From NCBI GenBank assembly GCA_965652545.1, contig CBFGWV010000079.1, forward strand, positions 1 through 16,611: a stretch of DNA of 16,611 bases, written 5' to 3'. Both the position numbers and the translations under genes were made by a program. A model generated the notes under the pieces. The model saw nothing but the letters and a program-made list of their open reading frames with translations, had not been told where the DNA came from and made no database searches. This DNA is from CBFGWV01 sp965652545. Lineage in GTDB: Bacteria; Pseudomonadota; Gammaproteobacteria; Competibacterales; Competibacteraceae. Below, one piece after another: positions 5,501 to 12,886 of the stretch; the stretch's first letter is position 1; every line of letters begins with the position of its first letter.

Positions 5501-6694
5501 ATGACCGCGCCCACGCATCGCCTGGCCATGGTGTATTCCTGTGCCGGCCATTTCCTCTATCACTACTTCGCGGCCATGTACTTCACCATCGTGCTCTCGC
5601 TCGAGCGGCAATGGCCGTATTCCTTCGAGCAGCTCGTCGCCTTGTGGAAGCCGGCAGCCATCGTCATCGGCCTGGCCTCGCTGCCGGCCGGCCGCCTGGC
5701 CGACCGCTGGTCCAGCCCCGGCATGATGGTGATCATGTTCATCGGCATGGGGCTTGCGACCGCCGCCTGCGGGCTGACCAGCCAGCCGACGGCCTTGCTG
5801 GCGGGGCTCATGGCGCTGGGCTTGTTCGGGGCGATCTACCACCCGGTGGGTATTCCGTGGCTGATCAAGAACACCGATGGCAATACCGGGGTGATGCTGG
5901 GGATCAACGGCATTTTCGGCGGTCTTGGCGCGGCCGCCGCCGGTGCCTTGACCGGTGTGTTGATCGCCCTGCTGGGTTGGCGCTGGGCGTTCATTCTGCC
6001 GGGGCTGTGCTGTTTCGCGGTGGGTCTGGCCATGCTGATGCATGTGCGCGCCGGGTTGATCGTTGAAGGCGGCAAGCCGCGTGGGGCCAAGCAGGGCGGC
6101 GGGCGTGGCCATATCGCGGCCTTCTGCGCGCTGCTGCTGCCGATGTTCGCCATCGGCTTGATCTACAACGCCACCCAGGCGGCCATGCCCAAGCTGTTCG
6201 AGGAGCAGATGACCGGGCTGTTGGGCGGGGATATCGCCAAAGTGGGCTTGTTCGTCGGCGTGGTGTACGCGGTCGGGGCGTTCATGCAGGCGTTGGTCGG
6301 GCGGCTGGCGGACCGCTATCCGCTGAAAACCGTTTACCTGCTGGCCTGGGTAGCCCATGTACCGCTGCTGGTGCTGGCGGCAGTCAGTGGCGAGGGGTTG
6401 CTGTTCATGGCCGCGATGCTGCTGGTTATCGTCAACACCGGCGCTCTGCCGGCGGAGAACATGATGCTCTCGCGCTTCGCACCGGCGGATCACCAGGGGC
6501 TGGCGTTCGGGATCAAGTTCGTCCTGGCCTTTGGCGCAGCGCCTTTGGGTGTGTGGCTGATCGAAATCAGCCGCGCCCAGACCGGTGGATTCTCGGCCTT
6601 GCTGTATGGCCTGGCAGCGTTGGCCGCCGTGGCCGCCACCGTCATCGCCCTGGCCGTGCCCGGCCGACAGCCGCAGCCAGCCCCGGCGGGCTGA
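5501..6694 (+). CDS. MFS transporter (FSR/fosmidomycin-resistance-like branch)
   Basis: This is a 397-aa inner-membrane protein with about 12 hydrophobic segments. Motif A variants occur at the ends of both halves: AGRLADRW (63-70) and VGRLADRYPLK (266-276). The AIYHPVGIPWL segment (111-121) is like the 'YHP' signature I associate with fosmidomycin-resistance-type MFS carriers. A hydrophilic loop rich in Gly, Lys and Arg lies at 187-204, at the middle of the protein. The start has AAGGA 10 bases upstream (5486-5490). It is monocistronic as far as can be seen, with a palindromic operator candidate in front. The transported compound is unknown; the branch includes exporters of drugs and small acids. 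The GlxA-type regulator gene begins 141 bases downstream on the same strand. Confidence 0.85.
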   Translation: MTAPTHRLAMVYSCAGHFLYHYFAAMYFTIVLSLERQWPYSFEQLVALWKPAAIVIGLASLPAGRLADRWSSPGMMVIMFIGMGLATAACGLTSQPTALLAGLMALGLFGAIYHPVGIPWLIKNTDGNTGVMLGINGIFGGLGAAAAGALTGVLIALLGWRWAFILPGLCCFAVGLAMLMHVRAGLIVEGGKPRGAKQGGGRGHIAAFCALLLPMFAIGLIYNATQAAMPKLFEEQMTGLLGGDIAKVGLFVGVVYAVGAFMQALVGRLADRYPLKTVYLLAWVAHVPLLVLAAVSGEGLLFMAAMLLVIVNTGALPAENMMLSRFAPADHQGLAFGIKFVLAFGAAPLGVWLIEISRAQTGGFSALLYGLAALAAVAATVIALAVPGRQPQPAPAG

Positions 6695-6735
6695 GGGCGG
6701 CGGATCTCAAAGACCTTACCTGCACCTGGCGACGC

Positions 6736-6752
6736 CCCTGGGAACACCGGCT
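6736..6752 (+). repeat. Dispersed repeat CCCTGGGANCACCGGYT, copy 2
   Basis: The copy reads with A at the variable position and C at Y. It lies 41 bases after the MFS stop at 6694. The pairing right arm seen in copy 1 is missing here. The rest of this 141-base gap has a 7-bp inverted repeat, GGGGTCG (6765-6771) and CGACCCC (6813-6819), just before the next gene. Confidence 0.55.
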
Positions 6753-6835
6753 TGGCAAAATCCGTGGGGTCGTTGTCCTTGTTGCCAGCATGCTGATTCC
6801 GCACACTGGTCGCCGACCCCATCGGAGATGCCTTT

Positions 6836-7843
6836 GTGGAACCCTTGCGACCCATTGCCGTGCTGGCTTTCGACCAGGTGATGAGCCTGGATGTGGTGGG
6901 CCCGTTGCAGGTGTTCGCCTCGGCCAATGTGGAGCGGCGGCGTCATGGCTTGCCGCCGGTGTACGCACCGATGATGGTGGCCGAATCGGCCGCGCCGGTG
7001 GCGACCTCCGCCGGGCTGCGGATGCTGCCGGAACAGACGCTGGCACAGCTGGATCCGGCATCGCTGGATACGCTGCTGGTTGCCGGCGGCGACGGGGTGG
7101 ATGCCGTCTGCCGTGCCGGCACCCTGGCGGACTGGATTCGCACGCATGCCCGTGACATCGGCCGCCTGGGCTCGGTGTGCTCAGGCGCGTTGATTCTGGC
7201 CGAGGCCGGCGTGCTCGATGGACGCATGGCCACGACGCACTGGTCGCGGGTGGATGATCTGGCGCGGCGCTTCCCCCGCGTGGCGGTCTGCGGCGACCGT
7301 CTGCACACCTACGACCCGGCCGGTGCCGACGGCGACCCGGCGGTGTTCACCTCGGCGGGTGTGACCGCCGGTATCGACCTGGCCCTGGCATTGGTGGAGG
7401 CGGACTTGGGCCGCTCACTGGCCCTGGCGGTGGCACGGCGTCTGGTGATGTTCCTCAAGCGCCCCGGCGGGCAGGCGCAGTTCAGTGCGTATCTCATGCC
7501 GCAGATCGCCGCGCCGCAGTTGGCCGGCCTGCTGGAGTGGATCCCCGGCCAACTCACCGGCGACTTGTCCCTGGAGCGCCTGGCCGGGCGCGTGAACATG
7601 GCGCCGCGCTCGTTCTGCCGCTTGTTTGCGCGCGAGGTCGGCATGCCGCCGGGCCGTTACGTCGAACGCGTGCGTGTCGAGGCCGCCCGCCTGCTGTTGC
7701 AGGATGGCACGGCCTCCGTCACCGCGGTGGCCCGGCGCTGCGGCTTCGGCCACCCGGAAAGCCTGCGGCGGGTGTTTCACAAGCATCTGGCGGTGAGTCC
7801 GCAGGACTATGCGCGCCGGTTTGGGGTTCACGCGGGTGAATAA
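6836..7843 (+). CDS. GlxA family transcriptional regulator (DJ-1/PfpI domain plus AraC HTH)
   Basis: The protein has 335 residues. Residues 5-190 are a DJ-1/PfpI class I glutamine-amidotransferase-like domain: AVLAFDQVMSLDVVGPLQVF (8-27), the nucleophile-elbow-like SVCSGALILAEAG (113-125, Cys115), TTHW (133-136, His135) and a conserved VFTSAGVTAGIDLAL segment. Residues 235-332 form the AraC-type double helix-turn-helix: LSLERLAGRVNMAPRSFCRLF and then VARRCGFGHPESLRRVF with SPQDYARRF at the end. Members with this layout sense small metabolites through the N-terminal domain and activate nearby genes. The start codon is GTG at 6836 with GGAG at 6824-6827. The next gene, an MFS permease, begins 4 bases after the stop, so the regulator and carrier are cotranscribed. 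The ligand is unknown. Confidence 0.92.
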   Translation: MEPLRPIAVLAFDQVMSLDVVGPLQVFASANVERRRHGLPPVYAPMMVAESAAPVATSAGLRMLPEQTLAQLDPASLDTLLVAGGDGVDAVCRAGTLADWIRTHARDIGRLGSVCSGALILAEAGVLDGRMATTHWSRVDDLARRFPRVAVCGDRLHTYDPAGADGDPAVFTSAGVTAGIDLALALVEADLGRSLALAVARRLVMFLKRPGGQAQFSAYLMPQIAAPQLAGLLEWIPGQLTGDLSLERLAGRVNMAPRSFCRLFAREVGMPPGRYVERVRVEAARLLLQDGTASVTAVARRCGFGHPESLRRVFHKHLAVSPQDYARRFGVHAGE

Positions 7844-7847
7844 CGAC

Positions 7848-9023
7848 ATGCTACTTATCGCTCATCCCACTATCGGCCGATTATTCGTCGCGCAGGCCTT
7901 GTTCTGGACCTGTTCGACCATGGCGATCACGCTGACGGCGCTGGTCGGGGCACAACTGACGCCGGTGCCGTTGTTGGCGACTTTGCCGCTGGCGCTGGCG
8001 GTGCTGGGCAATCTGATGGCGGTTCAGCCGCTGTCGTTGTTCATGCAGCGCCACGGCCGCCGCCCGGGGCTGCTTCTGGGTTCGCTGGCCGGGGTGCTGG
8101 CTGGCCTCATCTGCGCGGCAGGTATCGGCTTGGGGAGTTTTTGGCTGTTCTGCCTGGGTGCGCTGCCCATCGGTGCCTATCAGGCTTCGGCCAACTTCTA
8201 CCGCTTCGCTGCGCTGGATGCCGTGGATGCGGCGCACAAGGGCAGGGCGGCGGCGTATGTGATCGGTGGCGGGGTGTGCGCGGCGCTGGTCGCCCCGAGC
8301 CTGGCGGTCTGGTCGCAAGGGGCGTTGCGCACGCCGTTCCTGGGCGCGTACCTGATGCTGTCGGTGCTGGCGGCGATCAGCATCGCGGTGCTTGCCGGTC
8401 TGCGCGAGGGGGCGGTGCCGCGGCCGTCCACCGGCGGCTGGGCGGTGATGCGCGGTCTGTTGGCGCGCCCGCTGGTGCTTGCCGCCATGGCCACTACCGC
8501 CGCGGGGCACGGCACGATGGTGCTGGTGATGAACGCCACGCCGTTGGCCATGTCCTTCTGCGGCTTTGATGTCAGCCGCTCGGCGACGGTCATTCAATGG
8601 CATGTGCTGGGCATGTTCCTGCCCGCGTTCGTCGCCGGCCCACTGGTCGACCGCCTGGGCTGCCGACGGGTGGCGCTGATCGGCGGATTGACGCTGCTGA
8701 CCAGTGTCGGCATCGCGGTTTCGGGTATCGCGTTCAGCCAGTTTCTGGTGAGCTCTTTCCTGCTGGGTGTGGGCTGGAACCTGATGATGGTTTCGGGCAC
8801 CACCTGGCTGGGCGAAGGCCACAGCGCCGATGAGCGCGGCCACGCCCAGGGGCTGATGGAGCTGGGCAACGGGATCGTCGCTGCCACGGCCGCATTCGCC
8901 GCCGGCGGGCTGATCAACGGTGTCGGCTGGAACGCCGTCAACATCGGCGTAATCCCGCTGATCGCCGTCGCCGCGGTGATCGGCGTGGGCGGAAGCCTGG
9001 TCGCCCGCCGCGCCAATGCCTGA
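7848..9023 (+). CDS. MFS transporter, coupled to the GlxA-type regulator
   Basis: This 391-aa inner-membrane carrier has about 12 TM segments. MQRHGRRPGLLLG (66-78) is the motif A between TM2 and TM3. The NFYRFAALDA...HKGRAAAYVIGGGV region (116-143) is the conserved TM4-TM5 stretch of a group of MFS proteins with no firm substrate that I know. I chose the ATG at 7848. It follows the regulator stop (7841-7843) by 4 bases, and GGGTGA at 7834-7839 serves as ribosome site inside the regulator's 3' end. The in-frame ATG at 7809 would add 13 residues overlapping the regulator and has no better site. Translational coupling is likely. The gene ends convergently with the cupin gene, the two stop codons lying in one hairpin. 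Confidence 0.85.
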   Translation: MLLIAHPTIGRLFVAQALFWTCSTMAITLTALVGAQLTPVPLLATLPLALAVLGNLMAVQPLSLFMQRHGRRPGLLLGSLAGVLAGLICAAGIGLGSFWLFCLGALPIGAYQASANFYRFAALDAVDAAHKGRAAAYVIGGGVCAALVAPSLAVWSQGALRTPFLGAYLMLSVLAAISIAVLAGLREGAVPRPSTGGWAVMRGLLARPLVLAAMATTAAGHGTMVLVMNATPLAMSFCGFDVSRSATVIQWHVLGMFLPAFVAGPLVDRLGCRRVALIGGLTLLTSVGIAVSGIAFSQFLVSSFLLGVGWNLMMVSGTTWLGEGHSADERGHAQGLMELGNGIVAATAAFAAGGLINGVGWNAVNIGVIPLIAVAAVIGVGGSLVARRANA

Positions 9024-9049
9024 GCGGGGCGGGACGTTGCGCCCGCTCA
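9021..9049. terminator. Convergent-gene hairpin containing both stop codons
   Basis: TGAGCGGG (9021-9028) pairs with CCCGCTCA (9042-9049) around a 13-nt loop. The left arm begins with the TGA of the MFS gene, and the right arm ends with the complement of the TGA of the cupin gene. It could act as a bidirectional terminator. There is no T-run. Confidence 0.5.
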
Positions 9050-9574
9050 GCGCACGAACCGGTCCACGAAGCCCTCACCCAGGCCCGCTTGCGTGTAATG
9101 CGCCCGGCACATGTCGATCTTGGTGAACACATCCTCGGTGCCCAGCACCTCGCCGTCGGCGTCGACGTAGATCATCGAGCCGTTGACCTGAAAGCAGGTG
9201 ATCATTTCCTCGACATCGTCCGGCACCACCAGGGTGTGGGTTTCGCCGGGCGGCTCGAATACATAGCCGCCGGTTTCCGCCACCCAGTCGTGTTCCAGAT
9301 AATGCCAGCGCCCCTTGAGCACCAGCGCATGCACCGCGCAGGGGTGGCGGTGGCGTGACAATACGCCGGACTTGCGCACCCGCAGCAGGTTCACCCAATA
9401 GCCCTGCGAGCGGTTCAGGCACAAGGGGCGGAACCACACTTGCGGTGCCTGCGGCACCCACAGGCGCTCGTCCTCGGGAATGGCCCGCGGGACGACGATC
9501 TCCGCCAGCGCTTCGGCCGGTTGCGGGTGACGGTAGGGGCTGCGCGGGTCGGGGTCGGGTCGGTTCAGGGGCAT
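9047..9574 (-). CDS. Cupin dioxygenase-like protein (2,4'-dihydroxyacetophenone dioxygenase family)
   Basis: The protein has 175 aa and a single cupin domain. Cupin motif 1 is GVLSRHRHPCAVHALVLKG (70-88), with His75, His77 and His82 where many cupins have Glu. Motif 2 is GYVFEPPGETH (103-113), with His113. This resembles the mononuclear non-heme iron centre of DHAP dioxygenase and the related Dke1 diketone-cleaving enzymes, which use O2 to split a C-C bond next to a keto group. Family length (about 175) and spacing fit well. The start at 9574 has AAGGA 8-9 bases upstream; an upstream in-frame start would run into the preceding SDR gene. It is the last gene of the operon, 10 bases after the SDR stop. 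The substrate cannot be deduced. An alternative is a non-oxidative cupin such as an isomerase. Confidence 0.8.
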   Translation of the reverse strand: MPLNRPDPDPRSPYRHPQPAEALAEIVVPRAIPEDERLWVPQAPQVWFRPLCLNRSQGYWVNLLRVRKSGVLSRHRHPCAVHALVLKGRWHYLEHDWVAETGGYVFEPPGETHTLVVPDDVEEMITCFQVNGSMIYVDADGEVLGTEDVFTKIDMCRAHYTQAGLGEGFVDRFVR

Positions 9575-9584
9575 GTATCGGTCC

Positions 9585-10295
9585 TTACACGGCGGCGTAG
9601 CCGCCATCCACATTGAGCACGGTGCCGGTGATGAAACCCGCCTGCCCGGACAGCAGAAAGGCCACCGCCTCGCCGACCTCGCGCGGCTGCCCCCAGCGTT
9701 GCTGCGGGGTGCGCGCGAGGATGGCCGCGTTGCGTGCCGGATCGTCGCGCAGGCTGCGCGTCAACTCAGTGTCGATCCAGCCGGGGGCCACGGCATTGAC
9801 GCGCACGCCGTCGGCCGCCCAGGCGGCGGCCAGGGACTTGGTCAACTGCGCCACGCCACCCTTGGAGGCGGTGTACGCCGGGACCAGCGGCCCGCCGAAA
9901 TAGCTGAGCATGGAGGCGGTGTTGACGATGGACCCGCCGCCGGCCACCAGCGCGGGTTTGCAGGCCACGCACATGCGCATGGTGCCGATGAGGTTGACCT
10001 CGATCACCCGCTGGAAATTGGCCAATTCGAACTCGCCCCCGCCGCGCACGACGATGCCGGCGCAGTTGACCAGCCCGTGCAGCGCCGGCAGGCCGCCGAC
10101 CAAGGCGGTCACCGCCGCATCGTCGGTGACATCCAGCACCCGGGCGCGTAGCCGCTCATGCGTGGCGCAGGCCTCCACCTCCGCCGCATCCACGCCGGTG
10201 GCGGTGACCGACCAACCGGCCGTGAGCAAGGCCTGTGTCACCCCGTGGCCGATACCGCGGGTGCCGCCGGTGACCAGGGCATGACGCAGGCTCAT
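9585..10295 (-). CDS. SDR family oxidoreductase (NAD(P)-dependent)
   Basis: At 236 aa this is a classical short-chain dehydrogenase. TGGTRGIG (9-16) is the cofactor-binding turn, Asp36 at the end of strand 2 favours NAD(H), NCAG (77-80) follows, and Asn101, Ser128 and YTASK (Tyr141, Lys145) make the catalytic tetrad. PGWIDTELT (171-179) and the C-terminal GFITGTVLNVDGGY complete the pattern. It should oxidise or reduce a secondary alcohol or ketone in the cytoplasm. The ATG at 10295 overlaps the kinase stop by 4 bases (ATGA) and has GGAG 7-10 bases upstream, so it is translationally coupled to the kinase. Together with a KDG-type kinase it could act like KduD (2-dehydro-3-deoxygluconate 5-dehydrogenase), but substrate is inferred only from position. 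Confidence 0.92.
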   Translation of the reverse strand: MSLRHALVTGGTRGIGHGVTQALLTAGWSVTATGVDAAEVEACATHERLRARVLDVTDDAAVTALVGGLPALHGLVNCAGIVVRGGGEFELANFQRVIEVNLIGTMRMCVACKPALVAGGGSIVNTASMLSYFGGPLVPAYTASKGGVAQLTKSLAAAWAADGVRVNAVAPGWIDTELTRSLRDDPARNAAILARTPQQRWGQPREVGEAVAFLLSGQAGFITGTVLNVDGGYAAV

Positions 10296-11212
10296 TCGGC
10301 GTCTCCGGCGAGGAAGGCTTCGACCTCGGTCCGGTGCGGCATGGGGGCGACGGCGCCGTAGCCTTGAGTCGACAGCGCAGCGGCGGCGTTGGCGTAGCGC
10401 GCCGCGGTGAAGGGGTCGACACCGCGCACCAGTTCGGCCAGGAAGGCACCGTCGAAGGTGTCGCCGGCGGCGGTGGCGTCCACCGGGGTGACCCGGCGCC
10501 CGCCGATGCGCCGCCGTTCCTGCGTCGTGGCCACCAGCGTGCCGTCGGCACCGAGGGTGAGTGCCACCACGCCGGCGCCCAAGGCCAGGTAGAAGTCCGC
10601 GATGGCGTCCGGATCGTCGTGGCCGCAGAGCTGGCGGGCATCGTCCAGCCCCGGCAGTGCGATGTCGCACAAGGCCATGCCCGCGTGGGTGATTGCCCGT
10701 GCCCGTTCCAGCGGCCACAGTGCCGGGCGCAGGTTGGTGTCGTAGGACACCTGCACCCCGGCGGCGCGCGCCACCGCGATGGCGTGGAACACCGCATCGG
10801 CCGCCGAGGGGCTGATCGCCTGGCTGATGCCCGAGACGTGCAGGATCCGCGCCCCGGCGATCAGTGCATCGGGGATGTGCGCCGGGGTCATCCGACTGGC
10901 CGCCGAGCCGGCGCGCAGGTAGCTGAAGCGATGCCCGTCGGGCCCGTGGCTGACGAAGTAGATACCGGTGTGGGCGACCGGGTCACGGTCCACGGCACGG
11001 GTATCCACCCCCTCGCTGCGCCACAGGTCCATAAAGCTGTCGCCGAAAGCATCGTTGCCGATACGGGTGACGTAAGCTACGTCGGCGCCCTGGCGGGCGG
11101 CGGCGATGGCGCAGTTGGAGGTGTCGCCGCCATGGCCGGGCAGGTAACGGCCATCGGGTTGCTGATTGAACTCCAGCAGTGGCTCGCCCAGGCAGATGAT
11201 CGCCGGTTGCAT
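10292..11212 (-). CDS. kdgK: PfkB family sugar kinase, 2-dehydro-3-deoxygluconokinase-like
   Basis: This is a 306-aa ribokinase/PfkB-fold kinase. GGDTSNCAIAAARQGA (28-43) and YVTRIGNDAFG (47-57) form the N-terminal substrate-binding part. LHVSGISQAIS (124-134) and YDTNLRPALW (157-166) are features of KDG kinases (compare the GGDTLN and DxNxRPxLW elements of E. coli KdgK). DATAAGDTFDGAF (245-257) is PfkB signature 2, with Asp251 as catalytic base. The expected reaction is ATP-dependent phosphorylation of 2-keto-3-deoxygluconate or a similar keto-deoxy sugar acid. The start at 11212 lies 2 bases after the RraA-like stop. The match to KdgK is good, but a related keto-acid substrate is possible because no KDPG aldolase or sugar-acid dehydratase is in the window. 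Confidence 0.85.
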   Translation of the reverse strand: MQPAIICLGEPLLEFNQQPDGRYLPGHGGDTSNCAIAAARQGADVAYVTRIGNDAFGDSFMDLWRSEGVDTRAVDRDPVAHTGIYFVSHGPDGHRFSYLRAGSAASRMTPAHIPDALIAGARILHVSGISQAISPSAADAVFHAIAVARAAGVQVSYDTNLRPALWPLERARAITHAGMALCDIALPGLDDARQLCGHDDPDAIADFYLALGAGVVALTLGADGTLVATTQERRRIGGRRVTPVDATAAGDTFDGAFLAELVRGVDPFTAARYANAAAALSTQGYGAVAPMPHRTEVEAFLAGDAE

Positions 11213-11214
11213 GG

Positions 11215-11865
11215 TCAGATCCGCCCGTACTTGGCCAGGCCCTCGCGCAACGAGCCGGACTGGATGATGAGCTTGGCCTGCTCCAGTTCGCGGGTGTCGA
11301 TCTCGCGCGCCATCGCCAGCACGGCTTCGGCCTGGGCGCGGGGCACGACGACGACGCCGTCGATATCGCCGACGACGATGTCGCCGGGGTGCACCATCAC
11401 GCTGCCCACCGGCACGGGCACGTTCGCCGCGAGGGTCTTGGCCCGGCCCAGCGTGGTGCCCGGCGAGGCGCCGCGGGCGTACACGGGGAAGTCATAGTCG
11501 CGTCGGATCTCGGTAATGTCGCGCACCGCGCCATCGAGCACTGCGGCCTCGTGCTTGTTGGCCACGGCGCCGGCGGTCATCAGCCCGCCCCACACGGCAA
11601 GGTCGGCGTTGCCGCCGATGGAGATGACGATGACCGAGCCGGGGGCGGATTCGTCAATGGCATCCAGCGCGTGCTGGGGCGGCACGAACTCGTCGCTGGG
11701 GCCTTCCAGCACGGTGACGGCCGGGCCGCAGAACTTGCGCTCGTTGGTGCGCGGCTTGATCTGATGGTCGAGATAACCGCGCTTGCCGGCGACCTTGTCC
11801 ACGGCGTCCGCCACCGAGGCTGTGGCGACGTTGCGAAAGCCGGCGATAAGGGTGTCCAGGTCCAT
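11215..11865 (-). CDS. RraA family protein, 4-hydroxy-4-methyl-2-oxoglutarate aldolase-like
   Basis: The 216-aa protein follows the RraA/HMG-aldolase fold: SVADAVDKV (17-25), GPAVTV (47-52), a central ISIGGNADLAVWGGLMTAGAVANK (81-104), LDGAVRD (110-116) and HPGDIVVGDIDGVVVVP (159-175). Arg115-Asp116 are the conserved metal/substrate pair. The residue 21 before Arg115 is Gly94, whereas, as I recall, characterised HMG/CHA aldolases have Asp there (D-x20-R-D). Here it is G-x20-R-D with Glu at 119. The family includes class II pyruvate aldolases and oxaloacetate decarboxylases, and the RNase E inhibitor RraA, which is an unlikely role inside a catabolic operon. The ATG at 11865 has GGAGA about 7 bases upstream; a TTG at 11877 would add 4 residues. 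A retro-aldol or decarboxylase step is inferred. Confidence 0.85.
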   Translation of the reverse strand: MDLDTLIAGFRNVATASVADAVDKVAGKRGYLDHQIKPRTNERKFCGPAVTVLEGPSDEFVPPQHALDAIDESAPGSVIVISIGGNADLAVWGGLMTAGAVANKHEAAVLDGAVRDITEIRRDYDFPVYARGASPGTTLGRAKTLAANVPVPVGSVMVHPGDIVVGDIDGVVVVPRAQAEAVLAMAREIDTRELEQAKLIIQSGSLREGLAKYGRI

Positions 11866-11892
11866 AGATGTCTCCAATTGGGTGTAAAGGGG

Positions 11893-12882
11893 TTACCAGG
11901 GATTGAGCCAGTTGCGCGGTCGCTCGCCACGAAACACGCGTGCCACCTCCTCGGCGGCCAGGCGTTGCAGCGCCGCGACCGAGGCTTCGGAGTACCAGGC
12001 GGTGTGATCGCTGAGGACGGTGTTGGGAGTGTGCAGCAACGGGTGGTCGGGGGCCGGGGGCTCGTGTTCGAACACATCGAGCCCCGCGCCGAACACGCGG
12101 CCCTCGCGCAACGCCGCGGCCAGGGCGGGCTCGTCGATGAGACCGCCGCGGCTGACGTTGACGACGATGGCCGAAGGCCTCATCAGCGCGATACGCCGGG
12201 CATCGAGGATGTGACGCGAACCGGCGTTCAGCGGTGCATGCAGGGTGACGACGTCCGCCTCGGCGCACACGGTGTCGGCATCGCAGCCTACGACCCCCTC
12301 GTCGCCAGCCTGCCCGGGCGGCAGGTGCGGATCGCAAGCCAGCACCCGGGCGAAGCCCAGCGCGCGGAAGCGCGCCACCGTCTGGCGGGCGATCCGCCCG
12401 TAGCCGATGACACCCAGTGTTGCCCGCCGGTGGCCGTGGACGATCTCGCGCTGCCCGATGCCCCACTGCCCCTGGCGCACCTGCCGGTCGCGGCTGACCA
12501 CGCGCCGCGCCACGGCCAGGTACAAGGCCACGGCGTGATCGCTGACCTCCTGTTCGGCGCCGTAGTCGGGCACATTGGCCACCGCGACCTTGCGGCGGCG
12601 CGCGCCGTCCAGGTCAATGTTGTCGACCCCGACGCCGTAGCGCACCACTACCTTCAGTTGCGGACAGGCGGCCAGAAGGCGCTCGTCCACCTGCCGCTCG
12701 CGCACCAGCAAGGCCTGCGGCGACAGCGCTGTGACCCGGGCCAGCGCGTCCTCGCCGGCCCCCACAGGCACCACGCGGGCGGCGCAAAAGGCCAGTGCGT
12801 CGCGCTCGCTGGCATAGTCTGCGTAGCCCGGTTCGAGCACCGCCACCACGGGGGTGGCGGTGTCTGGCGTGTCGGCGCTCAT
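11893..12882 (-). CDS. D-isomer-specific 2-hydroxyacid dehydrogenase
   Basis: The 329-aa product is close in length to glycerate/phosphoglycerate-type dehydrogenases. The N-terminal catalytic domain (10-115) includes RYGVGVDNIDLDGARRRKVAVANVP. The NAD domain (117-295) includes LGVIGYGRIARQ (156-167), a GxGxxA variant of the usual GxGxxG, followed by Asp184 at the end of strand 2, which favours NAD. Catalytic residues are Arg245 (VNVSRGGLID), Glu274 (DVFEHEPP) and His293 (SDHTAW). It should interconvert a 2-keto acid and a D-2-hydroxyacid in the cytoplasm. It starts 4 bases after the binding-protein stop, so it is in the TRAP transcript. The imported compound or its product is probably a hydroxy acid. 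Exact substrate is not deducible. Confidence 0.92.
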   Translation of the reverse strand: MSADTPDTATPVVAVLEPGYADYASERDALAFCAARVVPVGAGEDALARVTALSPQALLVRERQVDERLLAACPQLKVVVRYGVGVDNIDLDGARRRKVAVANVPDYGAEQEVSDHAVALYLAVARRVVSRDRQVRQGQWGIGQREIVHGHRRATLGVIGYGRIARQTVARFRALGFARVLACDPHLPPGQAGDEGVVGCDADTVCAEADVVTLHAPLNAGSRHILDARRIALMRPSAIVVNVSRGGLIDEPALAAALREGRVFGAGLDVFEHEPPAPDHPLLHTPNTVLSDHTAWYSEASVAALQRLAAEEVARVFRGERPRNWLNPW

Positions 12883-12886
12883 GCGC

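Noticed and set aside
7809..7847. Longer N-terminus of the second MFS gene
   Set aside because: It overlaps the end of the GlxA-type gene and adds a polar 13-residue tail; the ATG at 7848 has coupled spacing and a ribosome site.
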